DNA of 64,000 nucleotides from Opacimonas sp002292215. GTDB taxonomy: Bacteria; Pseudomonadota; Gammaproteobacteria; Enterobacterales; Alteromonadaceae. The translations under genes and the position numbers were made by a program. A model generated the notes under the pieces. The model searched no databases and was not told the DNA's origin. It was given only the letters and a program-made list of their open reading frames with translations. The stretch spans positions 2,604,001-2,668,000 of the forward strand of contig OX044360.1 of NCBI GenBank assembly GCA_943846745.1, read 5' to 3'. Positions 18,702 through 28,679 of this stretch are shown piece by piece. How positions within the stretch are numbered: position 1 is the first letter of the stretch; every line of letters starts with the position of its first letter.

Positions 18702-19012
18702 CGCTCCAACGCGCGAGTTTAGTGGATATTATGTTAACGGATTTGACCCGCAATTTTACGCGGGTTTTGTTGTTTTTAGCCGTTATGGGAACCGCCTATA
18801 GCGTAGTACTAAGTGCGCAGTATAATCGCCAGCTATCGATTGAAGTAGAAGCCTTGATGCAAGAACAGGATCGATTGGATGTAGAGTGGCGACACTTGGT
18901 TTTAGAGCAGAGCGCATTGACCGAACATAACCGCATCGAAACGTTGGTCAATAAAAAATTAAATATGAAACGTCCGGATGCAGAAAGTGAGATTGTGGTA
19001 AAAATCAAATGA
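18698..19012 (+). CDS. ftsL: Cell division protein FtsL
   Basis: FtsL is a bitopic inner-membrane divisome protein that works with FtsB and FtsQ. It has 104 residues: a short cytoplasmic part, one hydrophobic helix (about 24-42, VLLFLAVMGTAYSVVLSAQ) and a periplasmic coiled coil with leucine spacing (IEVEALMQEQDRLDVEW, ending RIETLVNKKLNM). Sequence conservation is low in this family, so placement between rsmH and ftsI is strong support. It overlaps both neighbours by 4 bases. Confidence 0.92.
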   Translation: MTLQRASLVDIMLTDLTRNFTRVLLFLAVMGTAYSVVLSAQYNRQLSIEVEALMQEQDRLDVEWRHLVLEQSALTEHNRIETLVNKKLNMKRPDAESEIVVKIK

Positions 19013-20760
19013 CTAAGCAATCTAAAGCAGCTAAGACTGCTCAATCCACTCAACTAGCTCAAGCGCCTGCTACGGTGTATTGGCGGTTTGTGTTTGTTGT
19101 TATTTGCATTTGTCTAGTGTTTACCGGAATTGGGGTCAGAGCCGCTTTTATACAAGTGATTGAGCCAGACCAGTTAATCAAACAAGGTGATAATCGCACT
19201 AAACGCGTGCGTGAAGCCGCTGCTCACCGCGGTCTGATCATGGATCGCAACGGTCAAGAGCTTGCCGTGAGTATTCCGGTTCAAGCAATTTATGCCGATC
19301 CTAAAATCATCGCACAACAAAATTCACTGGCTGACGTGCGTCGCTGGGATGCATTAGCCAAAGTTTTAAAAAATGATACACAAGCCTTAATGGCCAAGGT
19401 CAGTAATCCCAAACGTCGGTTTGTGTATTTGCAACGGCAAGTGACCCCTGCAATGGCTAATTATGTGGATGAACTGGATATTCCTGGGGTGTACTTACGC
19501 GATGAATCTCGTCGTTATTATCCATCTGGAGAAGTCTCAGCACATGTAATTGGCTTTACCAATGTGGATGATAAAGGGATCGAAGGCATTGAATATTTGT
19601 TCAACGACTATTTAACCGGTACACCGGATAGACGTTATATTCGTCGCGATGGTAAAGGTCGCCAAATTGAGTTGTTAAAAGAAAAAGAAGGTAAAAAAGC
19701 CAGTGATTTAGTCTTAACGATTGATCAACGAATACAAGCACTGGCTTACAAAGAGATTAAAAAAGCACTCACGGTCTATCAAGCCCGCTCGGCTTCTGCA
19801 TTAGTGATTGATGTTGAAACTGCGGAAGTCTTGGCAATGGTGAATGGCCCATCCTACAACCCAAATAATCGTAAGAATACCGGTGCGCATCGAATTCGCA
19901 ACCGTGTCGTCACGGATGCATTTGAACCGGGTTCTGCAGTAAAACCTTTAGCGGTATTAAGTGCATTAGAATTTGGTGTCATAAAAAAAGATGACATCAT
20001 TGATACTAATCCAGGTTGGATGCGCTTGGGCGGGAGTCGAGTGCAAGACAGCCGTAATTATGGTGAATTAGACTTACGTAGCATTATCCAAAAATCGAGC
20101 AATATTGGAACCACAAAACTGGCTTTGTCAGTACCCAAAGAGTTTTTATTGGACACGTATTACAACATGGGCTTAATGTCGGATACGGGTATGAGTTTGC
20201 TAGGCGAAAGCGCGGGCTTATTTCATGAGCGTAGTCGCTGGTCAGAATTTGAGTTAGCGACATTATCATTTGGTTATGGTTTATCAGTGACCACAGCACA
20301 ACTCGGTCGTATGTATACCACGTTAGCCAATGGTGGGGCTAACCGTGAATTAACCATTATCAAACACAATAACCACAAACAAGCAGAGCAAGTCTTTAGC
20401 GCTCAAAACACGCAAGCCGTATTGGAAATGATGGAAAGTGTGACTCAAAAAGGCGGTTCTGCTACTAAAGCCGCGGTTGCCGGTTATCGCGTTGCAGGTA
20501 AAACGGGGACCAGTCGCAAAGCGATTGCAGGTGGTTATGGCGATAATTATGTCAATATATTTGCTGGTGTTGCACCGGTTTCAGACCCACAAATCGTAGT
20601 GGTCGTGCTAATCAATGAACCCGGTGGAGACTTATATTATGCCGGAGATACGGCTGCACCGGTATTTTCAAAAATTATGGGAGGCGCATTACAGTTACTG
20701 AATATTGCGCCTGATGGTTTAGAAGCAACGAACGTTGCTAATCTCACGTTTAATCAATAG
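19009..20760 (+). CDS. ftsI: Septal peptidoglycan transpeptidase FtsI (PBP3)
   Basis: This class B penicillin-binding protein cross-links septal peptidoglycan in complex with FtsW. It has one N-terminal membrane helix (about 28-48), a dimerisation/pedestal domain and a transpeptidase domain. The active serine is Ser309 in EPGSAVKPL (SxxK), followed by SSN in KSSNIGT and the KTGT motif in VAGKTGTSRK. The length of 583 is close to E. coli (588). The start overlaps ftsL. murF begins 10 bases after the stop; in the usual order murE stands at this junction, and it is absent here. Confidence 0.96.
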   Translation: MTKQSKAAKTAQSTQLAQAPATVYWRFVFVVICICLVFTGIGVRAAFIQVIEPDQLIKQGDNRTKRVREAAAHRGLIMDRNGQELAVSIPVQAIYADPKIIAQQNSLADVRRWDALAKVLKNDTQALMAKVSNPKRRFVYLQRQVTPAMANYVDELDIPGVYLRDESRRYYPSGEVSAHVIGFTNVDDKGIEGIEYLFNDYLTGTPDRRYIRRDGKGRQIELLKEKEGKKASDLVLTIDQRIQALAYKEIKKALTVYQARSASALVIDVETAEVLAMVNGPSYNPNNRKNTGAHRIRNRVVTDAFEPGSAVKPLAVLSALEFGVIKKDDIIDTNPGWMRLGGSRVQDSRNYGELDLRSIIQKSSNIGTTKLALSVPKEFLLDTYYNMGLMSDTGMSLLGESAGLFHERSRWSEFELATLSFGYGLSVTTAQLGRMYTTLANGGANRELTIIKHNNHKQAEQVFSAQNTQAVLEMMESVTQKGGSATKAAVAGYRVAGKTGTSRKAIAGGYGDNYVNIFAGVAPVSDPQIVVVVLINEPGGDLYYAGDTAAPVFSKIMGGALQLLNIAPDGLEATNVANLTFNQ

Positions 20761-20769
20761 GTAAAGCTC

Positions 20770-22179
20770 ATGATTAATTTATCATTATCGGACATTGCCC
20801 ACCAAGTTAACGGTACGTTAAGTGGCGACGATCTTGTTATTAGCGGAGTATCAACTGATACCCGAGCAATAGCTCAAAATGATGTGTTTATCGCCTTAGT
20901 CGGACCTAATTTTAATGGTCACATATTTGCAAATGAAGCACGCCAAAAAGGCGCTGTAGCGATAATTGCTTCCGAACCCGTTGCCGCGCATATGCCGGTA
21001 ATTCTAGTCGAAGACACTAAAGTCGCACTGGGTTTAATCGGCGCATATGTCAAACAACAAGTGAATCCTAAAACCGTTGCTATAACGGGTAGCTCAGGCA
21101 AAACCACCGTAAAAGAAATGACTACCGCCATATTAGAGCAACACGGCAAGGTATTGTCCACTGCCGGTAACTTTAACAATGATATTGGTGTGCCACTCAC
21201 GTTATTACGTTTAGAGCCAGAGCATGAATTTGCGGTTATTGAGATGGGTGCTAATCATTTAGGCGAGATAGCTTATACCACCAATTTAGTTAAGCCCGAT
21301 GTGGCGACTATCGTCAATGCAGCGGCTTCGCATTTAGAAGGTTTTGGCAGTTTATTTGGGGTTGCTAGAGCTAAAAGCGAAATTTTTAAAGGACTTGGTA
21401 AAACCGGTGTTGCTTTATTAAATTACGATTCGCAGTTTTATGATTTTTGGCACGGTAAGTTATCGAACGAATTCATTTACTCATTCTCTTTAGAGGCTAA
21501 ACCAGGCGGTAAAGCAGATTATACCGCATCCCAAGTTGACTTGGCGTTTAATGGTTGCGCGCATTTTATTATGCATACTCCAATTGGCGAAATGAATGTT
21601 GGATTAACGATTCCGGGCATGCATAACGTTAGTAATGCACTATTAGCAGCAGCGTTAGCAATAAACGTGGGCGCTAGCTTAGAAAATGTACGAGATGGGT
21701 TGGCGACAATGAAAAACGTAAAAGGACGTTTGGATGTTAAACAATTGTCAGAACAAGTGCGAGTTTTGGATGATTCCTACAATGCTAACGTGGCTTCGGT
21801 AACCGCAGCGATTAAATTACTCGCAAGTTATCAAGGTCGCAGGATTCTAGTGCTAGGTGATATGGCTGAATTAGGCGATAAGGCTCGACATTACCATGAA
21901 GAAGTCGGCGAATTAGCGCAGCGTGAAGGCATTGATATGTTGTATACCTTAGGCGTATTAAGTCAAAGTGCAAGTAGTGTGTATGGCGCTCATGGACAAC
22001 ATTTTTCAGAGATCGAGCCCTTGTTAACTGCTCTATATGGAGAGTTACAACACATCGATGAAGATATTACTATTTTGGTTAAAGGCTCTCGTTCTGCGCG
22101 AATGGAACGTGTTGTCACTGCGTTGGAGGCATCCCCTGTGGGAAAGCTTGATCGCTCAATGAGGCAAATGGCATGTTGA
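20770..22179 (+). CDS. murF: UDP-MurNAc-tripeptide--D-Ala-D-Ala ligase MurF
   Basis: MurF is a cytoplasmic ATP-dependent Mur ligase that adds D-Ala-D-Ala to UDP-MurNAc-tripeptide. The ATP loop is AITGSSGKTTVKEM. MurF rather than MurE identity is shown by the N-terminal STDTRAIAQNDVFIAL, by VLDDSYNANVASVTAAI and LVLGDMAELG, and by the late LVKGSRSARMERVV. It has 469 residues, slightly longer than E. coli (452). It is the only Mur ligase in this dcw cluster: murE is missing upstream, and murD and murC downstream. The stop overlaps mraY by 7 bases. Confidence 0.96.
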   Translation: MINLSLSDIAHQVNGTLSGDDLVISGVSTDTRAIAQNDVFIALVGPNFNGHIFANEARQKGAVAIIASEPVAAHMPVILVEDTKVALGLIGAYVKQQVNPKTVAITGSSGKTTVKEMTTAILEQHGKVLSTAGNFNNDIGVPLTLLRLEPEHEFAVIEMGANHLGEIAYTTNLVKPDVATIVNAAASHLEGFGSLFGVARAKSEIFKGLGKTGVALLNYDSQFYDFWHGKLSNEFIYSFSLEAKPGGKADYTASQVDLAFNGCAHFIMHTPIGEMNVGLTIPGMHNVSNALLAAALAINVGASLENVRDGLATMKNVKGRLDVKQLSEQVRVLDDSYNANVASVTAAIKLLASYQGRRILVLGDMAELGDKARHYHEEVGELAQREGIDMLYTLGVLSQSASSVYGAHGQHFSEIEPLLTALYGELQHIDEDITILVKGSRSARMERVVTALEASPVGKLDRSMRQMAC

Positions 22180-23255
22180 TATTGCTAACCAATTGGTTAA
22201 TACAACTGGATATAGGTTTTAGTGTACTTAATTACCTAACACTAAGAAGTATCCTTGCGACATTAACATCCTTGTTAATGGCAATCTTCATTGGGCCAAA
22301 AATGATCATTTGGTTACAACGTCTGCAAATCGGACAAACTGTTCGTGATGATGGTCCAGAATCTCATTTACAAAAAATGGGAACCCCCACTATGGGTGGT
22401 GTACTGATTTTAGCGGCTATCAGTGTCAGCGTATTATTATGGGCTGATTTAACGAACAAGTACGTATGGGTAACCTTAGCTGTTTTATTAGGATATGGCG
22501 TTGTGGGCTTTGTTGATGATTATCGTAAAGTCGTACGCAAAGATGCGAAAGGTTTAATTGCCCGTTGGAAATATTTTTGGCAAACCATTATCGCTTTAGC
22601 GGTCGCTGTGTATTTGTATTCGACAACGACACAAGCAGAAGAGACCATGTTGGTCGTACCATTTTTTAAAGATATCTTGCCGCAACTTGGATTGATGTAT
22701 TTAGCGTTAGTCTACTTTACCGTTGTGGGCACGAGTAACGCCGTTAATTTAACCGATGGATTAGATGGCTTAGCCATTGTACCGGTAATCTTCGTCGCTG
22801 GAGCACTGGCAATATTCGCTTATGTCACTGGTAATGTTAATTTTTCAGAATATCTACATATTCCGCATATTCCGCAAGCAAGTGAGTTAGTTATTGTCTG
22901 TGGAGCAATGATTGGAGCGGGTCTCGGATTTTTATGGTTCAACGCCTATCCTGCGCAAGTTTTCATGGGTGATGTAGGTTCACTGGCATTAGGTGGCACG
23001 TTGGGCATTATTGCCGTGCTTGTGCGCCAAGAAATTGTACTCGTTATTATGGGTGGGATCTTTGTCATAGAAACATTATCAGTCATTATACAGGTGGGTT
23101 CATTTAAATTACGCGGTAAGCGTGTGTTTAGAATGGCACCAATTCATCATCATTTTGAGTTGAAAGGCTGGCCAGAGCCAAAGGTAATAGTACGCTTTTG
23201 GATCATTTCCCTGATTTTAGTCTTGGTCGGATTAGCGACATTGAAACTGAGATAA
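22173..23255 (+). CDS. mraY: Phospho-N-acetylmuramoyl-pentapeptide transferase MraY
   Basis: This integral membrane enzyme transfers phospho-MurNAc-pentapeptide to undecaprenyl phosphate, making lipid I. It is 360 residues with about ten helices, the same length as E. coli. Family motifs are seen in GTPTMGGVLIL, FVDDYRKVVRKDAKGL, NAVNLTDGLDGLAI (the aspartate-rich site), FMGDVGSLALGG and the histidine-rich APIHHHFELKGWPE. ftsW follows after 23 bases; murD normally sits between them. Confidence 0.97.
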   Translation: MLILLTNWLIQLDIGFSVLNYLTLRSILATLTSLLMAIFIGPKMIIWLQRLQIGQTVRDDGPESHLQKMGTPTMGGVLILAAISVSVLLWADLTNKYVWVTLAVLLGYGVVGFVDDYRKVVRKDAKGLIARWKYFWQTIIALAVAVYLYSTTTQAEETMLVVPFFKDILPQLGLMYLALVYFTVVGTSNAVNLTDGLDGLAIVPVIFVAGALAIFAYVTGNVNFSEYLHIPHIPQASELVIVCGAMIGAGLGFLWFNAYPAQVFMGDVGSLALGGTLGIIAVLVRQEIVLVIMGGIFVIETLSVIIQVGSFKLRGKRVFRMAPIHHHFELKGWPEPKVIVRFWIISLILVLVGLATLKLR

Positions 23256-23278
23256 AAAGTTGAGATAAGAAGATAATA

Positions 23279-24613
23279 ATGAGTTTTACAACGACCTCCA
23301 ATTTACAAGCAATGTTTGCTGCGCGGCATGATACCGCGCAGGCACAAATACGCATGTATGATCTTGGATTGGTCATGGTCGCATTAGCCTTAGTTGCACT
23401 CGGCATTATTATGGTCGCATCCGCCTCGATGCCTGAAGGGATTACTAAATATAACAATCAATATTTTTTCATTATCCGACATGCGATATTTAGTTGCATG
23501 GCATTGATTACTGCATTGTTTGTATTGATGATCCCAATTAGTTGGTGGCAACGATTTAACCCTTATTTACTCTTGTTGGCATTCGGCTTATTAGTCGCAG
23601 TGTTATTAGTCGGGCGTTCAGTCAATGGCGCACAGCGTTGGTTAACTATTGGACCCATCAATATTCAAGCAGCAGAACCGACAAAGTTATTCTTTTTTTG
23701 TTTTTTAGCCGGTTATTTAGAGCGACGTTATGCTGAAGTAACAGAAAATATCAAAGGCTTCATTAAGCCATTGATTGTATTTTTTGTGTTGGGATTATGC
23801 TTATGGTCACAGCCTGATCTGGGTACGACGATTGTAATGTTTATCACCACACTAGGACTGTTGTTCTTAGCGGGCGCAAAACTGTGGCAATTCATCGCAT
23901 TGGTGTTTACGGGTATTGTGCTGTTTGTCACTATGATTATTTTAGAAGAATATAGGATGCGTCGGATCACCGCATTTCTTGATCCCTGGGCTGATCCGTT
24001 TGGCACTGGATATCAGTTAACTCAGTCATTGATGGCGTATGGGCGCGGTGATTGGTTTGGGCAAGGATTAGGTAATAGTATTCAAAAGCTACAGTTTTTA
24101 CCTGAAGCTCACACCGATTTTATCGTGGCAATAATTGCAGAAGAGTTGGGTTATATCGGGATCGTCATACTCCTTGGCTTGATTTTAACTATGGTGATTA
24201 AAGCATTATTTTTAGGTAACCGAGCCTTGAAAGTACAAATGCCATTTGCAGCATATTTAGCCTACGGCATTGGAATTTGGTTCAGTTTTCAAACATTTGT
24301 AAATATTGGTGGAAGTGCAGGATTATTACCAACCAAAGGATTAACCTTGCCATTAGTCAGTTATGGCGGTTCCAGTATGATTATTATGGCAATCGCCGTG
24401 GCCTTATTGATTCGAATTGACTTTGAGGTACGTTGTGCGCAATTAGAAGCGGCTAACAAACCCAAGCGTAAAACGGCACAAACGATTAAGAAGAAGGCAT
24501 CAGCACAAAAATCAATGGCTTCACAAGATCCTGCGTCAATCGATTCGTTGGATGAGGTTACTGAGATAGACGAATTTGATGATTTTGTTAATGAGGACCC
24601 AGCTAGTGCCTAA
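23279..24613 (+). CDS. ftsW: Septal peptidoglycan glycosyltransferase FtsW
   Basis: FtsW is a SEDS-family polymerase of septal peptidoglycan and the partner of FtsI. The 444-residue protein has about ten membrane helices after a short cytoplasmic N-terminus. Conserved SEDS patterns include SVNGAQRWLTIGPINIQAAE, LEEYRMRRITAFLDPW, LPEAHTDFIVAIIAEELG and GLTLPLVSYGGSSM. The cytoplasmic tail after about residue 385 is longer than usual, first lysine-rich (PKRKTAQTIKKKAS) and then strongly acidic (DEVTEIDEFDDFVNEDP). Its end overlaps murG by 8 bases with the start I prefer. Confidence 0.96.
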   Translation: MSFTTTSNLQAMFAARHDTAQAQIRMYDLGLVMVALALVALGIIMVASASMPEGITKYNNQYFFIIRHAIFSCMALITALFVLMIPISWWQRFNPYLLLLAFGLLVAVLLVGRSVNGAQRWLTIGPINIQAAEPTKLFFFCFLAGYLERRYAEVTENIKGFIKPLIVFFVLGLCLWSQPDLGTTIVMFITTLGLLFLAGAKLWQFIALVFTGIVLFVTMIILEEYRMRRITAFLDPWADPFGTGYQLTQSLMAYGRGDWFGQGLGNSIQKLQFLPEAHTDFIVAIIAEELGYIGIVILLGLILTMVIKALFLGNRALKVQMPFAAYLAYGIGIWFSFQTFVNIGGSAGLLPTKGLTLPLVSYGGSSMIIMAIAVALLIRIDFEVRCAQLEAANKPKRKTAQTIKKKASAQKSMASQDPASIDSLDEVTEIDEFDDFVNEDPASA

Positions 24614-25682
24614 ATTACTTATTATGGCTGGCGGAACAGGCGGACACATCTTTCCAGGACTCGCAGTAGCTCATACATTACGCGAAAGCGGATGGGAAAT
24701 TGAGTGGCTTGGTACGGCAGATAAAATGGAAGCGAGCATCGTACCGCAACACGATATCTTGTTGCATACCATTGCTGTTAAAGGTATTCGTGGTAATGGA
24801 CTCGTGCGAAAATTATCTTTACCATTTATGTTGGTAAAAGCGGTCTATCAATCTTATCGAATAATACAACAGATCCAACCTGACGTTGTTCTTGGTATGG
24901 GGGGATACGCCAGTGGACCAGGAGGTATTGCCGCACGAATACTTGGTATACCATTAGTTTTACATGAACAAAATGCGGTTGCAGGGATGACAAATCGTTA
25001 TTTAGCCAAAATCGCACAACGAGTGTTAACTGGTTTTGCGAATACCCAATTTGCTATCTCACCTGACAAAATCACATGGGTAGGTAATCCAGTTCGCGCT
25101 GAAATCAGTGCGATCCCTGCAATAACAAAAACGCCTGAGTCTTCCACAATCTTAGTTGTAGGTGGCAGTTTAGGAGCTCAGATATTTAATACTAATTTGC
25201 CGCAGATATTTGCCAACCTTACCCAACAATTCAACAACCTACAGATTGTTCATCAAGTAGGTAAAGGCAATGAATCAGCAGTCAGTAGCGCTTATGCCAA
25301 CGCCAATATCAGCCCATTAGTTCAGTTGCAAGTAACAGAATTTATTAATGATATGGCAAGTGCATTGGCACATGCTGATATTGTGATTTGCCGCGCTGGG
25401 GCATTAACCGTGGCCGAAGTCGCCTGCGCCGGTCGAGTAGCCTGTTTTGTCCCATTACCTAGTGCTGTTGATGATCATCAAACTGCAAACGCAAAAACCT
25501 TATGTGATCATGGTGGTGCAATCTTATGTCCACAATCTGAGTTACAAGACTTAGAAGTAAAACTGAGGCAGTTAATTACGTCGCCAAAAGACCGAATCAC
25601 GATGGCACAACAAGCGTATCAATTGGCTAAACCTGATGCCACTGATAATGTGTGCGCTATCATCAAGGAGATCGCGGCATGA
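24606..25682 (+). CDS. murG: Lipid II synthase MurG (UDP-GlcNAc transferase)
   Basis: MurG is a peripheral membrane glycosyltransferase that adds GlcNAc to lipid I. The N-terminal loop LIMAGGTGGHIFPGLAVA, the MGGYASGPGG and LHEQNAVAGMTNR segments, and the C-terminal domain GGSLGAQIFN and CRAGALTVAEVACAGR are diagnostic. I prefer the GTG at 24606 because GAGG lies 9 bases upstream; an ATG at 24591 would add five residues. It overlaps ftsW and forms an ATGA overlap with ddl. murC usually lies between murG and ddl but is absent. Confidence 0.95.
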   Translation: MPKLLIMAGGTGGHIFPGLAVAHTLRESGWEIEWLGTADKMEASIVPQHDILLHTIAVKGIRGNGLVRKLSLPFMLVKAVYQSYRIIQQIQPDVVLGMGGYASGPGGIAARILGIPLVLHEQNAVAGMTNRYLAKIAQRVLTGFANTQFAISPDKITWVGNPVRAEISAIPAITKTPESSTILVVGGSLGAQIFNTNLPQIFANLTQQFNNLQIVHQVGKGNESAVSSAYANANISPLVQLQVTEFINDMASALAHADIVICRAGALTVAEVACAGRVACFVPLPSAVDDHQTANAKTLCDHGGAILCPQSELQDLEVKLRQLITSPKDRITMAQQAYQLAKPDATDNVCAIIKEIAA

Positions 25683-26665
25683 AACAGACAAACATAGCGG
25701 TCTTGCTCGGTGGAAACTCAGCCGAGCGTGAAGTCTCTTTAGCATCTGGAGATGCCGTTTATCAAGCCATAGTTGAGCTAGGTTTAGCGGTAATCAAATT
25801 TGATCCTAAATATCGACCTTTAAGTGATTTGCATGATGAAAATGTGACGCATGTGATGATCATGTTACATGGTCGCGGAGGCGAGGATGGAACTGTACAA
25901 GGCGCACTGGAATGGATGGGGCTCCCTTATACTGGTACCGGTGTATTAGGCTCTGCAATTGCAATGGATAAATTACATACCAAGCATGTATGGCAAGCAT
26001 TAGGCTTGCCAACGGCTAAATATATAGAAATTGATCAACCCATTACGGATGCGCAAGCTCAAGATGTGATGACCACCATCGGCACAACGTTGATGGTTAA
26101 GCCAAGCCATGAGGGATCTAGTATTGGCATGGCAAAAACGACAACAAGTACAGAGCTAGTCGCCGCCATCACAGAGGCATTAACCTTTGATGAGCGCGTC
26201 TTAGTTGAACAGTTTATTGACGGCTCAGAATATACAGTGAGTATTTTAGCGGGTCAGGCACTACCAAGTATATCTATGGTGACGCCAAACACTTTTTATG
26301 ATTATGATGCTAAATATCATTCAGATTCAACTCAATACCATTGCCCGAGTGATTTGACTTCTGAACAGGAAACCGCAATCGGTGAATTAAGTCTGCATGC
26401 ATTCAATGCCGTTTCTTGTAAAGGGTGGGGGCGAGTAGATTTAATGCGTGATTCAGCCTCGGGCGATTTTATCCTATTAGAAGTAAACACTGTGCCAGGC
26501 ATGACACAAAAAAGCTTAGTCCCGAAAGCGGCGTTACAGGCAGGGTATTCTTTTGCTGAATTGGTTAAATTAATTCTAGTTGATGCATTTGGTAAAAGTG
26601 TTATCGATAACACTATAGGTAACGAACACTTTGTAGGTAGATCCAAGGAAGGAAATGATGACTGA
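25679..26665 (+). CDS. ddl: D-alanine--D-alanine ligase
   Basis: This ATP-grasp enzyme makes D-Ala-D-Ala for MurF. The ATG at 25679 has an AAGGAG site 9 bases upstream and overlaps the murG stop (ATGA), so I chose it over upstream in-frame codons. The product begins MKQTNIAVLLGGNSAEREVS, the standard DdlB start. Other motifs are MLHGRGGEDGTVQGALEWMG, VKPSHEGSSIGM, and the Mg-binding region LLEVNTVPGMT. About 328 residues. It overlaps ftsQ by 11 bases. Confidence 0.96.
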   Translation: MKQTNIAVLLGGNSAEREVSLASGDAVYQAIVELGLAVIKFDPKYRPLSDLHDENVTHVMIMLHGRGGEDGTVQGALEWMGLPYTGTGVLGSAIAMDKLHTKHVWQALGLPTAKYIEIDQPITDAQAQDVMTTIGTTLMVKPSHEGSSIGMAKTTTSTELVAAITEALTFDERVLVEQFIDGSEYTVSILAGQALPSISMVTPNTFYDYDAKYHSDSTQYHCPSDLTSEQETAIGELSLHAFNAVSCKGWGRVDLMRDSASGDFILLEVNTVPGMTQKSLVPKAALQAGYSFAELVKLILVDAFGKSVIDNTIGNEHFVGRSKEGNDD

Positions 26666-27368
26666 GATTGAGCATATTAATCGGGAAAAAATCTGGGGTT
26701 TGAGTTTTTTAATCTGTGTATGTATTGGACTAGTTTGGGCTGCAATCGATTTAACGCAATGGATGCATGATGAGCAGCAAGTCCCAATTAGTCATATCGA
26801 AATTAGTGGTTCGTATCAATATATTCAAGATCGAGATATTTCACGATTGATATCTAAAGATGTGCAAGGTAGCTTTTTTTCGGCGGATATCAATGAAATC
26901 CATACTGCTGTGCTAAAACATCCGTGGGTACATCAAGCGTCGGTTCGCAAAAAATGGCCTAATACGATACAAGTTTATTTAGTGGAGCAAACGCCAGTTG
27001 CTATTTGGAATGATGATTTATTATTAAATTCCGAAGGAGTGCCATTTGCTGGTGATATTCAAAACGACAAATTACCGACACTATTTGGTCCTAATGGTGC
27101 CGAAAAAACAGCACTTTCAGGCTATAAAGCGATGCAAATGATTTTATCAACGGGCACGTTAACCGTAGATAATTTAGTTTTAAGCGAACGATTTGCTTGG
27201 CAAGTACAATTAAATAATGGTATTAAACTTAATTTGGGTCGCCAAGAGTTTATTAATCGATTACAACGTTTTATTAATTTATATCCATTATTGCAACAAG
27301 ATTCACGTGCCATTAATTACGTTGATTTACGTTACGATACAGGTGCCGCAGTCGGCTGGAAGGTATAA
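26655..27368 (+). CDS. ftsQ: Cell division protein FtsQ
   Basis: FtsQ is a bitopic divisome protein that scaffolds FtsL and FtsB. One membrane helix (about 15-34, LSFLICVCIGLVWAAIDLT) is followed by a POTRA domain (about 42-112, starting PISHIEISGSYQYIQDRDIS) and the FtsQ beta domain, containing LVEQTPVAIWN and a late NYVDLRYDTGAAVGWK, which is conserved at the family C-terminus. It has 237 residues. Two adjacent ATGs (26655, 26658) could start it; AAGGAAGG lies just upstream. ftsA follows after 39 bases. Confidence 0.93.
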   Translation: MMTEIEHINREKIWGLSFLICVCIGLVWAAIDLTQWMHDEQQVPISHIEISGSYQYIQDRDISRLISKDVQGSFFSADINEIHTAVLKHPWVHQASVRKKWPNTIQVYLVEQTPVAIWNDDLLLNSEGVPFAGDIQNDKLPTLFGPNGAEKTALSGYKAMQMILSTGTLTVDNLVLSERFAWQVQLNNGIKLNLGRQEFINRLQRFINLYPLLQQDSRAINYVDLRYDTGAAVGWKV

Positions 27369-27407
27369 CTGGATGAATTTAACAGACCAATTTATAGGAA
27401 TAACTCC

Positions 27408-28637
27408 ATGGCTAAAATAGACAATACCAATCTGGTCGTCGGATTAGATATTGGTACAAATAAAATTAAAGCCGTTGTGGGAGAAATGCTCGAAAATGAT
27501 TATGTAAGTATTGTTGGAGTTGGCACTTATTCTGCAAAGGGAATGGATAAAGGTGGAGTAAATGATTTAAATCTGGTTACTCAATCGATTCAACGTGCAA
27601 TTAATGAAATGGAATTAATGGCAAATTACAAAGCGACTTCGGTATTAATGGCTATTACGGGTCGACACGTTCAATGTCAAAATGAAACTGGAATGGTGGC
27701 GATTAATCATCCTGAAGTAGAGCAAGAAGATATTGATAATGTTATTCATACGGCTCGCTCGGTCGCTATCCCTGCGGAACGTCGGATGTTACATGTGTTG
27801 CCACAAGAATACTCAGTCGATGTCCAAGAAGGTGTTAAAAACCCAATTGGGATGTCTGGTGTACGTATGAATGCCAATATTCATATCATTACTTGTGCTG
27901 AAGATATGGCTAAAAATTTCATTAAGTGTACTGATCGAGCAGACATTACCGTCGATACTATGGTGTTCTCGGCACTAGCAGCAAGTTATTCAGTGTTAAC
28001 TGACGACGAACGAGAGCTGGGTGTTTGCGTCGTCGATATTGGCGCCGGAACTATTGATTTAGTAATATACTCTAATGGTGCTATTCGTCATTCAGCGGTT
28101 ATTCCTGTCGCGGGCAATCAAATTACGGGTGACATCGCTAAAATATTTAGAACGCCTGTTAATAATGCTGAGGCATTGAAAGTGCGTCACGCCTGTGCGT
28201 TGAAAGACATGGTGAGTATGGAAGATACCATTAATGTTCCGAGTGTTGGTGGGCGTCCAGCGCGAACGATGTCGCGTCATACACTCGCAGAGGTGATCGA
28301 ACCTCGCTATCAAGAATTGTTTGAATTAATCCACGAAGAGATTAAATCAAGTGGGTTAGAAGAGCAAATTGCTGCAGGGATAGTATTAACCGGTGGCACA
28401 GTAAAAATGGAAGGTGCGGTCGAATTTGCAGAAGAAATTTTTCAAATGCCCGTGCGTGTTGGTACCCCAAATAAAATAAAGGGATTGAGCGATTATGTCA
28501 ATGATCCGAGTTTTGCAGTAGCGGTCGGATTATTACAATATGGTCGTCAATCGATGGAAGAACAACAAATAGCGCAAAAAATACCCACTGAAAGCGTATT
28601 AAGTCGCATAAAAGCATGGTTTAAAGGCGAATTTTAA
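27408..28637 (+). CDS. ftsA: Cell division protein FtsA
   Basis: This actin-like ATPase tethers FtsZ to the membrane and recruits downstream divisome proteins. The N-terminal nucleotide motif VVGLDIGTNKIKAVVGE, the second phosphate motif VVDIGAGTIDLVIYSNG and the adenosine motif GIVLTGGTVKMEG are present. The C-terminus ends in a short amphipathic basic helix (LSRIKAWFKGEF), the membrane-targeting sequence. At 409 residues it is slightly shorter than E. coli (420). ftsZ starts 42 bases downstream. Confidence 0.97.
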   Translation: MAKIDNTNLVVGLDIGTNKIKAVVGEMLENDYVSIVGVGTYSAKGMDKGGVNDLNLVTQSIQRAINEMELMANYKATSVLMAITGRHVQCQNETGMVAINHPEVEQEDIDNVIHTARSVAIPAERRMLHVLPQEYSVDVQEGVKNPIGMSGVRMNANIHIITCAEDMAKNFIKCTDRADITVDTMVFSALAASYSVLTDDERELGVCVVDIGAGTIDLVIYSNGAIRHSAVIPVAGNQITGDIAKIFRTPVNNAEALKVRHACALKDMVSMEDTINVPSVGGRPARTMSRHTLAEVIEPRYQELFELIHEEIKSSGLEEQIAAGIVLTGGTVKMEGAVEFAEEIFQMPVRVGTPNKIKGLSDYVNDPSFAVAVGLLQYGRQSMEEQQIAQKIPTESVLSRIKAWFKGEF

Positions 28638-28679
28638 AATATTAACCTGTATAATAACAAGCATAACCGGAGAACAAAT

